The notes: generated by a model from the sequence alone, not told the origin. A DNA stretch of 6,093 nt from Desulfobacteraceae bacterium (GCA_030642865.1 DAOWMW010000086.1:1-6093); one strand, 5' to 3'. Positions 1 to 5,978 are shown, counted from the first letter of the stretch. Numbers and translations: made by a program.

Positions 1-2
1 CT

Positions 3-467
3 TTATCTGAATGGGATATAAAATCTATTCATCAGCTTATTTTGAAAAACATTGATGATAAAAATGCAGGTATTTATCGCTCCATTAATGTTACTATTTC
101 CGGCGCAAATTATGTCCCGCCTGATTTTCTTCAAGTTCAGGCACAGATGAATGAATTTATCGCGTGGTATATGAAGGAAGGAAGGGGATGCCATCCCGTG
201 GAACGGGCAGCCAGAGTTCATGCTGATTTCGTAAAAATTCACCCTTTTGTTGACGGAAATGGCCGAACCTCCCGCCTTTTAATGAATCTCGAACTAATGA
301 AAGACGGGTTCCCACCGGTTGTACTCCCTGTTGAAAAACGTTTGGAGTATTATAAAGCACTGGACGAAGCGCATACAACGGGTAATTATAATTCTTTTTT
401 TGTGTTGATTTTTGATATTGCTGTGAAAGGGTTTGAACCTTACTGGCATGCTTTGGGAGTTGTATAG
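3..467 (+). CDS. Fic-domain protein, C-terminal part (N-terminus outside window)
   Basis: The reading frame is open from the window edge, so the true start lies upstream; a TTG at 42 is in frame but has no reason to be the start. The visible 154 residues contain the Fic signature HPFVDGNGRTSR at visible residues 80-91 (bases 240-275), matching HPFx(D/E)GNGRxxR, with the catalytic His and the phosphate-binding GNGR loop intact. Upstream, a segment reading GIYRSINVTISGANYVPP fits the beta-hairpin flap region that positions the target in Fic proteins. Fic enzymes usually transfer AMP from ATP to a hydroxyl side chain of a target protein; some use other nucleotides or phosphocholine. The inhibitory (S/T)xxxE(G/N) helix, if N-terminal, would be outside the window, so regulation cannot be judged. 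The gene converges on the acyl-CoA dehydrogenase operon and shows no functional link to it. The family call is secure; the target is unknown. Confidence 0.93.
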   Translation, partial: LSEWDIKSIHQLILKNIDDKNAGIYRSINVTISGANYVPPDFLQVQAQMNEFIAWYMKEGRGCHPVERAARVHADFVKIHPFVDGNGRTSRLLMNLELMKDGFPPVVLPVEKRLEYYKALDEAHTTGNYNSFFVLIFDIAVKGFEPYWHALGVV

Positions 468-501
468 GCCAATGGGGTGCAATGGTAAAAAAATGTTATT
501 T

Positions 502-551
502 TATAGACCGCCACATATAACGGAGTGAAATCATTTATGTGACGGTCTATA
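502..551 (-). terminator. Hairpin between convergent genes, likely terminator of the dehydrogenase operon
   Basis: Two 16-base arms (502-517 and 536-551) are inverted copies with one mismatch (TATAGACCGCCACATA against TATGTGACGGTCTATA), separated by an 18-base loop. On the minus strand the stem lies about 10 bases past the stop codon at 562 and is followed, after about 10 bases, by a run of seven T (plus-strand A tract, 487-493). This fits a terminator for the minus-strand operon. There is no T run on the plus side, so termination of the Fic gene here is less clear. The loop is unusually long and carries a 15-base word also found at 3100-3114, so the hairpin may instead be a dispersed repeat. 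Confidence 0.55.
517..531 (+). repeat. 15-bp repeat word, copy 1
   Basis: The word ATAACGGAGTGAAAT lies in the loop of the 502-551 hairpin. Its exact reverse complement occurs at 3100-3114. The two copies are inverted relative to each other and bracket the acyl-CoA dehydrogenase pair. Identity beyond the core is weak. Confidence 0.5.
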
Positions 552-561
552 GCATTACAGA

Positions 562-1689
562 TTACAAACCAAGCTTATCTGCCACCACCTTTCGCTGATA
601 GGCTCCATCTCCAAATAATAATTCCAGCTTCTTTGCGCTTTTTGTGTATAAATGAAGATCGTATTCCTCTGTAAAACCTATTGCCCCTGTTACCTGGTGA
701 GCAATTTTAGTTACATCCTTGTATGCCTCTGCACACCATGATTTGGCAATGGCTGCTTCATTTTCACTATCAAGTCCTTCACTTATCGACCATGCCGCAG
801 AATGTGCCGTCAGTTTTGAAGTTTCGACTTTTGTAAACATATCCACAGACATATGCTGCACAATCTGTAAAGCAGACAATGGCTTCCCGAATTGAATTCT
901 TCCATTTAAATAATCACGGGTCATATCCATCACCTTTTGCATGCCGCCAACGCACTCGCAACTCTGCGCTGTAATAATAAGTGGCCATATTTTTTCAATA
1001 TAATCCCACCCCTTGCATTCCTCCCCGATAATCATTTCAGGTGAAACCATTACATTGTCAAGGGCTATTGAATAATCAATATAATTCCCAAAAATTGTTT
1101 TTAAAGGTGTAGCTGTAAGACCCTTTGCTTTTCTGTCAACTGCAAAAAGTGTTATGCCTGTATTGTTTGAATCCATTTTTGCCGCGCAGATTATCATATC
1201 CGAGACATTGGCATGGGAGACAAAAAGAACAGATCCACTAAGAAGATAGCTCCCATTGGAATTTTTTGCGGTTATTCCAACATGATTTTTACCGTAAAAA
1301 CCTTTTTCATCTGAAATCGCTGCTGTGATAATGCTTTTACCCTCTACAATTTTTGGTAAATATCTATTTTTCAATTCTTCTGATGCATGGTTCTGCAGTA
1401 AAAATCCACCCAGCAAAACCGTAGAAAAAAAAGGACTTGGCACAGCACCTCTACCCAATTCTTCAAAAAGAATGGCAAGATCCATAAAGTCGGCTCCTAT
1501 GCCGCCGAATTCTTCATCAATGGCAATCCCCAGCCATCCCAACTCCGCCATTTTTTCCCATACCTTTGGAGAATACCCTTTTTCATCAACCAGGAGTTCT
1601 CTGACCAGAGACGCTGGAATTTCTTTTTTTATAAATTCTCTAGCTGATTTGCGTAAAATTATTTGATCCTTACTAAAATTAAAATTCAT
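562..1689 (-). CDS. Acyl-CoA dehydrogenase family protein, probable non-catalytic/FAD-binding partner subunit
   Basis: This 375-residue protein has the usual full-length acyl-CoA dehydrogenase layout: N-terminal helical domain (about 1-115), middle beta domain (about 118-220) and C-terminal helical domain (about 225-375). The FAD-contact pattern R264-F267-Q275 (in RIQFGKPLSALQ) has the same spacing as R281-F284-Q292 of MCAD, and Q332-V-T-G-A-I-G matches the QxxGG FAD segment. The catalytic base is missing. The MCAD Glu376 position is Phe359 in a gapless alignment (AKKLELLFGDGAYQR), and the isovaleryl-CoA dehydrogenase Glu254 position is Ile239. The start ATG follows GGAGG (1696-1700) at a suitable distance. 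The gene is last in the operon, 88 bp after the other dehydrogenase. I infer a subunit of a heteromeric alpha2beta2 enzyme like the FadE pairs of steroid degradation; the substrate is unknown. A role as a stand-alone enzyme is unlikely unless another residue acts as base. Confidence 0.93.
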   Translation of the reverse strand: MNFNFSKDQIILRKSAREFIKKEIPASLVRELLVDEKGYSPKVWEKMAELGWLGIAIDEEFGGIGADFMDLAILFEELGRGAVPSPFFSTVLLGGFLLQNHASEELKNRYLPKIVEGKSIITAAISDEKGFYGKNHVGITAKNSNGSYLLSGSVLFVSHANVSDMIICAAKMDSNNTGITLFAVDRKAKGLTATPLKTIFGNYIDYSIALDNVMVSPEMIIGEECKGWDYIEKIWPLIITAQSCECVGGMQKVMDMTRDYLNGRIQFGKPLSALQIVQHMSVDMFTKVETSKLTAHSAAWSISEGLDSENEAAIAKSWCAEAYKDVTKIAHQVTGAIGFTEEYDLHLYTKSAKKLELLFGDGAYQRKVVADKLGL

Positions 1690-1716
1690 TATAACCCTCC
1701 ACGCTTAAAGCCTGTA

Positions 1717-1739
1717 ACAACATGCGAACCCGCATTTGT
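1717..1739 (-). other. Small hairpin between the two dehydrogenase genes
   Basis: The arms ACAA(C)ATGCG and CGCATTTGT enclose a four-base loop AACC, giving nine base pairs with one bulged base. It lies in the 88-bp gap between the two dehydrogenase genes. There is no strong T run after it on the minus strand, so it is more likely an mRNA structure or processing/stability element than a terminator. It could also be chance. Confidence 0.3.
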
Positions 1740-1777
1740 AAAACGAAAATTATCTGGTAACTATTCCGCTCTCAAAA

Positions 1778-2956
1778 TTATTTTGACGCAAGTTTTAACC
1801 CGCGTTTTGAAATTATATTTTTAAGTATTTCCACAGACCCCCCCTGCAGGGTATAAGACGGACTCATAAGATAGGACTCAGCCACAATTCCTTTAAAAAG
1901 AACCTCGGGGGACTCGGGCATGATAAGTCCATGGAGTCCCATAATATTTGTAGCCAGATCAGACAACTTTGCCTCAAAAAGAGTACAAAAATTTTTGCCA
2001 ATGGCCGCTTCATAATCGGGGATCTTGCCGTCATCAAGCAAAGTGGTTACATAATAAATATATTTCCTTCCCACCTGGAACTCCACTTCAAGCCTGGCCA
2101 GCCCGTCCCTTATAAGGGGATCCTTTGAAAGGGGCACTCCATTTTTTTCCGTATTTTTTACATATTCAAAAAGAGCTTCTTTGGTACTGTAATTCTGAAT
2201 CAATCTGTCAATTGTTGCCCTTTCATAGACAAGATTTGTCATTATTTGGCGAAATCCATTACCTTTTTCCCCTATGAGATATTTTTTATGAATTTTTACA
2301 TTATCAAAAAAAACCTCATTAAATGAATGGAGCCCAACCATATTAATAACGGGACGAATTATTATTCCCGGAGTTTTCATATTGATCAATATTTCACTAA
2401 AAGCATTATGCCTTGGGGTGCCAGAATCAAAACTTGTCCGCATGAGACCCCACCCATAATCGGCTGAATGGCCATGGGATGTCCATGTTTTCTGGCCGTT
2501 TATAATAAAATAATCCCCTTCTTCCACGGCTGTTGTTTCACACGCAGCCAAATCAGACCCGGCATTTGGTTCACTAAAAAGTAAGCAGAAACTCACCTGG
2601 GCATTAAGCATTTTTTGCAAAAATTCATCTTTTAGAAAATCCGATCCAAAATGTATGATACCAGGTCCAACCTGACGGTCTGCAAGATAATGATATCCCA
2701 CAGGGGCACCGGATTTAAGAAGCTCTTCCAGAATAATACACCTTTCAAGATACCCTGCCCCCTGACCTCCAAATTCTTTTGGCCAGGCAATACCAATCCA
2801 CCCTTTTTCGGCAAGCCTTTGCGAAAATTCAGGAGAAAATACAAGTTGTAAAGAATCGTTTGTAAAAGGATATTCCCCTGTTTTCTTTATCGATTCTAAA
2901 AAATCCCTGATTTCTTTTTGCAATTTGCTTTGTGCTTCTGTTAATCTTAAATCCAT
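1778..2956 (-). CDS. Acyl-CoA dehydrogenase family protein, probable catalytic subunit
   Basis: This 392-residue protein is a full-length acyl-CoA dehydrogenase. The N-terminal domain includes WIGIAWPKEFGGQGAG (about 53-68), the middle domain has FSEPNAGSDLA (127-137) and GQKTWTSHGHSADY (154-167), and the C-terminus carries the QGGSVEILKNII segment (371-382). There is no Glu at the MCAD Glu376 position (Gly372). However, Glu245 in LVYERA aligns with Glu254 of isovaleryl-CoA dehydrogenase (LDLERL), so it is the likely base that removes the alpha proton. The usual R-x2-F-x7-Q FAD-contact pattern is absent in the segment around 268-285, and the QxxGG Gln is replaced (NIMGLHG, Asn337). Those contacts come from the neighbouring subunit in dimers, so the partner encoded just downstream could supply them. 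The start ATG has an AGGAAAG site a few bases upstream. Electrons would pass to ETF. The family call is certain; the subunit role is inference and the substrate is unknown. Confidence 0.94.
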   Translation of the reverse strand: MDLRLTEAQSKLQKEIRDFLESIKKTGEYPFTNDSLQLVFSPEFSQRLAEKGWIGIAWPKEFGGQGAGYLERCIILEELLKSGAPVGYHYLADRQVGPGIIHFGSDFLKDEFLQKMLNAQVSFCLLFSEPNAGSDLAACETTAVEEGDYFIINGQKTWTSHGHSADYGWGLMRTSFDSGTPRHNAFSEILINMKTPGIIIRPVINMVGLHSFNEVFFDNVKIHKKYLIGEKGNGFRQIMTNLVYERATIDRLIQNYSTKEALFEYVKNTEKNGVPLSKDPLIRDGLARLEVEFQVGRKYIYYVTTLLDDGKIPDYEAAIGKNFCTLFEAKLSDLATNIMGLHGLIMPESPEVLFKGIVAESYLMSPSYTLQGGSVEILKNIISKRGLKLASK

Positions 2957-3012
2957 TATCTTTCCTTTTTTGTTGAATCACTAATCCTTCTTTATCCGGG
3001 CTTTTAAAAGAA

Positions 3013-3046
3013 CAGGCCGCCCAGGTGGAAATAGTCTGGGGGCCTG
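3013..3046 (-). terminator. Candidate intrinsic terminator or attenuator
   Basis: The arms CAGGCCGCCCAG (3013-3024) and CTGGGGGCCTG (3036-3046) pair over 11 bp with one bulged base around an 11-base loop. Read on the minus strand, the stem is followed directly by TTCTTTT, the classical pattern of a Rho-independent terminator. It sits about 190 bp after the thiolase stop and about 56 bp before the dehydrogenase start. It would either end the upstream transcript or act as an attenuator for the dehydrogenase genes. On the plus strand no T run follows. Confidence 0.55.
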
Positions 3047-3086
3047 GGATACTGTCTGCTGCAGTCCCCGGACTTAAACTCCGGAG

Positions 3087-3117
3087 ATTATATATAGTAA
3101 TTTCACTCCGTTATCAG
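3087..3117 (-). promoter_or_regulatory. Possible minus-strand promoter for the dehydrogenase pair
   Basis: A perfect TATAAT occurs on the minus strand (plus-strand ATTATA, 3087-3092). The best -35 candidate is CTGATA (plus TATCAG, 3112-3117), a four-of-six match with a long 19-bp spacer, so the promoter is weak or activator-dependent. The 15-bp repeat word (3100-3114) lies in the spacer and overlaps the -35 side, where a regulator could bind. Transcription would start near 3080 and give a leader of about 125 bases holding the three hairpins. Confidence 0.3.
3100..3114 (-). repeat. 15-bp repeat word, copy 2 (inverted)
   Basis: The plus strand reads ATTTCACTCCGTTAT, the exact reverse complement of the word at 517-531. 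It lies upstream of a TATAAT box. It may be a regulator site or the conserved core of a decayed small dispersed repeat. Confidence 0.5.
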
Positions 3118-3234
3118 TCGTTGGAGGTATATATGTGCCTTACTCCCCATAATCTTCCAGAAATATTTTTTTAAGGTCTATGAAAGGAAATAGAAATTTT
3201 TATCAACCAGGCTTGGAGCCTACTATAATAGTAC

Positions 3235-4401
3235 TTACACAGCATCCCGGAGGTTCCCCCCCATGTTACTGGTGAGCCCAACTATGGGGTCACTGATCTG
3301 CCTTTTACCTGCCTTTCCCTGAAATTGTGTATACATTTCATAGAGCATCCTGATCCCTGATGCACCTATGGGATGGCCAAAACACTTCAGGCCTCCATCG
3401 GGCTGCACTGGAAGACCGCCATCCAGATCGAAAAAACCGCTTTCAATATCTTCTCTTACTTTGCCCCTTGGGCTAAACTGCAGATCCTCCATAGAAACAG
3501 CTTCTGTTATGGAAAAACAATCATGAACTTCAGCCATACTTATTTCTTTTCGGGGATTGGTGATGCCGGCTTCTTTATAAGCTGCTATTCCGGATTGATA
3601 AATCTCCTCAACATGAGTATGGTCGTAATCATCTCTAAGGCGGTTTTCACCTCCTGTGGATATCTGGAGAGCTTTAATATACATTGGATCTTTACGAAAT
3701 TCTTTAGCTTTGTCAGCTCTTACTATTATCGCAGCAGCAGCACCGTCGCTTACACCGCAACAGTCAAAAAGTCCCAGGGGCCACGATATAATTGGAGCAT
3801 TCATAATCTGATCCATGGTGACTTTGCTGTGGAAATGAGCCTTGGGGCTTAGTAAACCATTTTGATGGCTTTTGTAAGAGACTCTTGCCAGCATTCTTTT
3901 CCCTTCTTCTGGACTAAGCCCGTTCCTTTCAAAATATTTTGTTGCCATAACAGCAAACATGGCAGGGGCAGTGGTAGTAGGTGCAACGCCGGCCGCATCA
4001 TCGGCCATTCCCCCTGCTGATGCGGTAAATGGAAGATCCAGACCGCTGTAGCCCTGATCCTTTAATTTTTCATAGCCTATTGCCAGGGCAATATCACAGA
4101 CCCCTGAAGCAACAGCGTAAGATGCATTTCGTATTGCATCGGATCCGGTGGCACATCCATTTTCGAGTCTTGTGATTGGTATATAATTTAATTTTAATGG
4201 CTTTGATATGGTCATCCCGGTCAGGCCCCATAAGGTTCCCACCCATGCCGCGTCTATATCCTTGGGATCGATCCCTGCATCCTCATATGCTTCATAAGCA
4301 GCTTCAACTAGCATATCTTCGGCTGAAGCGTCCCAGCGTTCACCAAATTTTGTACACCCCATCCCTACTATGGCAACTCGATCTCTTATACTTCCAGGCA
4401 T
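3235..4401 (-). CDS. Thiolase family protein, SCP2-thiolase type (3-oxoacyl-CoA thiolysis)
   Basis: This 388-residue thiolase-fold protein should cleave a 3-oxoacyl-CoA with free CoA, or run the reverse condensation. The nucleophile is Cys83 in ENGCATGSDA. His343 lies in the C-terminal FGHPIGASG motif. The sequence VHDCF (His293-Cys295) is the HDCF motif that supplies the acid/base Cys in SCP2-type thiolases. The CxGGG cysteine motif of biosynthetic and degradative thiolases is absent and reads SNMGG (378-382), as expected for this subfamily. The N-terminus (VAIVGMGCTKFGER) is also typical. The ATG at 4399-4401 follows AAGGAGG overlapping the previous stop codon, so translation is probably coupled to the HMGCS-like/DUF35 gene 9 bp upstream. 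Thiolases of this type often work with DUF35 partners (BbsB with BbsA in benzylsuccinate oxidation; the archaeal acetoacetyl-CoA thiolase complex). I infer a similar complex here. The substrate is unknown; short acetoacetyl-CoA and a branched or cyclic 3-oxoacyl-CoA are both possible. Confidence 0.92.
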   Translation of the reverse strand: MPGSIRDRVAIVGMGCTKFGERWDASAEDMLVEAAYEAYEDAGIDPKDIDAAWVGTLWGLTGMTISKPLKLNYIPITRLENGCATGSDAIRNASYAVASGVCDIALAIGYEKLKDQGYSGLDLPFTASAGGMADDAAGVAPTTTAPAMFAVMATKYFERNGLSPEEGKRMLARVSYKSHQNGLLSPKAHFHSKVTMDQIMNAPIISWPLGLFDCCGVSDGAAAAIIVRADKAKEFRKDPMYIKALQISTGGENRLRDDYDHTHVEEIYQSGIAAYKEAGITNPRKEISMAEVHDCFSITEAVSMEDLQFSPRGKVREDIESGFFDLDGGLPVQPDGGLKCFGHPIGASGIRMLYEMYTQFQGKAGKRQISDPIVGLTSNMGGNLRDAV

Positions 4402-4415
4402 AATACCTCCTTACC
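4402..4415 (-). promoter_or_regulatory. Strong ribosome binding site overlapping the upstream stop codon
   Basis: On the minus strand the junction reads TAAGGAGG followed by TATT and the thiolase ATG. The stop codon (4411-4413) is part of the Shine-Dalgarno sequence. This fixes the thiolase start and implies translational coupling and similar dosage of the two proteins. Confidence 0.8.
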
Positions 4416-5829
4416 GTAATGGTCTAATCTTCCAGTAATAATTATGGATTCCTCTATTAAAGAAAAGTCTTCTAAATGTAAACTCCACCTCCATGCCGAC
4501 TTTGACCTCCTGGGGATCACGGTCTGTTATATCAAAGGCTGCTCTTCCGCCTCCTTCGAATTCAACGACACCAACAATTACAGGGGGATCAACGGATGTT
4601 GCCAGATTATCCTGGGTATATGTAAAAACACTAAGTTTTTTGTCAGAGAGTCCGACCATCTCACGTTTATCCTTAGCATGGCACTTTACACAAACCCTTT
4701 GGGGAGGATATTGCTGGGCACCACATTCAGTACATTTAGATCCATATAAAGCCAGATAATCCTTTCTATGCCGCCATAAAGTAACAGCAGCTACTGGTGT
4801 TCTATCCGGCCTGGGAACAGGGGCAACAGGGACCAGTCCTTTAAACGTCAAATATTTTTGATAGCTGGGAAGCTCCCTTTTAGATTCCAGCTGATTTTTA
4901 ATCCCAATTCGATCTTTTAATTTTTCAATATTTTCTGTTACCTTAAGGAGCATTGCATCACATCCATTACTGTAAGACAATATCATAATATTATCCCCGG
5001 CCTTTGAAGTTTCCAGTGCCTGGACAAGCATCATCAAGGGGAGTGCAGTCCCTGTATTTCCAACATTGGGCAGTATTGAATCCTCATATTGCCCTGGATT
5101 AAGGCCCAGTGTTTTTCCCATCCCTTTATGCCGCCTTATGGTTGGAGCAGTAATAACCACTTTGGCAAGATCCTGGGGAGTAAGACAATTTTTTTCAAGA
5201 AGCATACTTGCAGCCTGGGGGATTAGCCTGGAATATGATACTGTAAAGCCGAAACGTTCCTCCCATGCTCTTACAAAGATTTCAGAACTGGGGCGCCAGA
5301 CATCCATGATTTCATCAGATATGGAGAGAGAATCAACTATCTCTGCGGCAACATCTGTGTTTCCAATAACAACAGCTGCAGCACCATCACCAAATGTCTG
5401 CTCCATATCGCCCTGGGTTTGAGCTGCACGGGTATCTCCGGCTGCAACCAGAACATTTTTTAAGGATCCTGCATTAACAGCATCAATAGCCGCAATCATG
5501 GCTCCGGTTCCCGATCGTAATGAATTGGTAAAATCCAGGGTTCTTGTTTCAGACCCGAAATCGAGGGCCGCCGCCCCTATTGTGGAAACCATCTTTTCAG
5601 CATAGGGAGATGTTGTAGTGGCAAAATAAAACCCGTCTATCAGGGACCTGTCCATCCCGGAAAGAGCGTGAACAGCGGCACCAACAGACATTGACAAACT
5701 ATCTTCATCATAATTTGCCACAGAACGTTCTCCCTTACCCCTGGGAGGGACATTCCATGCCCTGGCTATTTCCACCAAAGGGAGTCTATATAAAGGGATA
5801 TAAGCTCCGTAAGAAGTAATACCTGTCAT
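4411..5829 (-). CDS. HMG-CoA-synthase-like protein fused to a C-terminal DUF35 zinc/OB-fold domain
   Basis: This 472-residue protein has two parts. Residues about 1-300 have the HMG-CoA synthase/thiolase fold, shown by segments such as GDTRAAQTQGDMEQTFGDGAAAVVIG (131-156, cited by position) and NVGNTGTALPL (255-265). Residues about 345-472 form a DUF35 domain, with a zinc ribbon of Cys366/Cys369 and Cys380/Cys383 followed by an OB-fold. The HMGCS catalytic residues are not conserved. TNSLRSGT aligns with human TNACYGGT, putting Leu104 at the nucleophilic Cys; the Glu95 position is Thr72; the His264 position is Thr227 (VVITAP against MIFHSP). True HMG-CoA synthesis is therefore unlikely. The fusion sits directly before an SCP2-type thiolase, matching the partners of the archaeal thiolase/HMGCS/DUF35 complex. 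I infer a scaffold or CoA-handling subunit. The start has AAGGAG 11 bases upstream (5841-5846). Databases may label it HMG-CoA synthase; that name would mislead. Confidence 0.93.
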   Translation of the reverse strand: MTGITSYGAYIPLYRLPLVEIARAWNVPPRGKGERSVANYDEDSLSMSVGAAVHALSGMDRSLIDGFYFATTTSPYAEKMVSTIGAAALDFGSETRTLDFTNSLRSGTGAMIAAIDAVNAGSLKNVLVAAGDTRAAQTQGDMEQTFGDGAAAVVIGNTDVAAEIVDSLSISDEIMDVWRPSSEIFVRAWEERFGFTVSYSRLIPQAASMLLEKNCLTPQDLAKVVITAPTIRRHKGMGKTLGLNPGQYEDSILPNVGNTGTALPLMMLVQALETSKAGDNIMILSYSNGCDAMLLKVTENIEKLKDRIGIKNQLESKRELPSYQKYLTFKGLVPVAPVPRPDRTPVAAVTLWRHRKDYLALYGSKCTECGAQQYPPQRVCVKCHAKDKREMVGLSDKKLSVFTYTQDNLATSVDPPVIVGVVEFEGGGRAAFDITDRDPQEVKVGMEVEFTFRRLFFNRGIHNYYWKIRPLR

Positions 5830-5875
5830 TTTTTTAAATTCTCCTTATTTAAAATTTATAGTAATTATTCAGTCA

Positions 5876-5895
5876 ATACCTGCAACACCAGGTAT
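5876..5895 (-). promoter_or_regulatory. Palindromic operator candidate
   Basis: Perfect 7-base inverted arms ATACCTG (5876-5882) and CAGGTAT (5889-5895) flank a six-base spacer. The site covers about +1 to +20 relative to the predicted promoter at 5902-5930, the classical position for a repressor that blocks transcription. The form fits a dimeric regulator such as a TetR-type acyl-CoA-responsive repressor, but the family cannot be told from the site, and no regulator gene is in the window. Confidence 0.5.
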
Positions 5896-5901
5896 AATCT
5901 G

Positions 5902-5930
5902 ATTAAAACTATTGTGATACACTGAATCAA
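5902..5930 (-). promoter_or_regulatory. Candidate sigma-70 promoter of the operon
   Basis: On the minus strand TTGATT (plus 5925-5930) is followed by exactly 17 bases and TTTAAT (plus 5902-5907), matching four of six and five of six consensus bases. Transcription would begin near 5895 and give a leader of about 65 bases before the ATG at 5829, with room for the ribosome binding site at 5841-5846. Confidence 0.5.
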
Positions 5931-5978
5931 TATAGCTGAGTAGTTACGGTTTCTAAGGATTCGATCGAAAATAAATTG

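Larger units (their letters stand above)
2957..3234 (-). other. Structured 278-bp intergenic region upstream of the dehydrogenase pair
   Basis: No credible gene lies here. On the minus strand, from the thiolase stop onward, it contains: a short inverted repeat TACTAT-A-ATAGTA (3221-3233) and a 5-bp hairpin AGGCT-TGG-AGCCT (3209-3221) just after the thiolase stop; the 15-bp repeat word (3100-3114); a TATAAT box (3087-3092); and then three consecutive hairpins. The hairpins are CCGGA/TCCGG (3068-3084), GGG-ACTG/CAGT-CCC (3046-3068) and a strong GC-rich one (3013-3046) followed by TTCTTTT. The arrangement fits a leader for the dehydrogenase transcript or a read-through control point between the two halves of the cluster. 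Confidence 0.45.

Noticed and set aside
1325..1666. A 113-residue plus-strand open frame.
   Set aside because: It is the antisense shadow of the N-terminal half of the downstream acyl-CoA dehydrogenase.
3133..3174. A 13-codon plus-strand ORF with a good GGAGG site (peptide MCLTPHNLPEIFF).
   Set aside because: It is very short, lies opposite the direction of the operon, has no recognised features, and the GGAGG could be chance. No promoter for it could be supported.
3373..3852. A 159-residue open frame on the plus strand.
   Set aside because: It lies wholly inside the thiolase gene in antisense, has low-complexity Ser/Tyr-rich content and matches no family.
4444..4759. Overlapping plus-strand open frames of 101 and 88 residues.
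   Set aside because: Both are antisense to the DUF35 domain coding region, whose zinc cysteines and family motifs make the minus strand the real gene.
5066..5422. A 118-residue plus-strand open frame.
   Set aside because: It is antisense to the HMGCS-like domain and shows no family features.
4411..5829. Annotation as a true HMG-CoA synthase of a mevalonate or leucine-type pathway.
   Set aside because: The three catalytic residues (Cys, Glu, His) are replaced by Leu104, Thr72 and Thr227, and no mevalonate-pathway gene is present.
5848..5876. An alternative promoter TTGACT-17 bp-TTTAAA directly before the HMGCS-like gene.
   Set aside because: Transcription would begin at about 5841, inside the ribosome binding site at 5841-5846, which would destroy it; the promoter at 5902-5930 fits better.
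5960..5969. A 10-bp perfect palindrome TTCGATCGAA.
   Set aside because: It is short and could be chance, with no placement relative to a promoter that suggests a regulator site.
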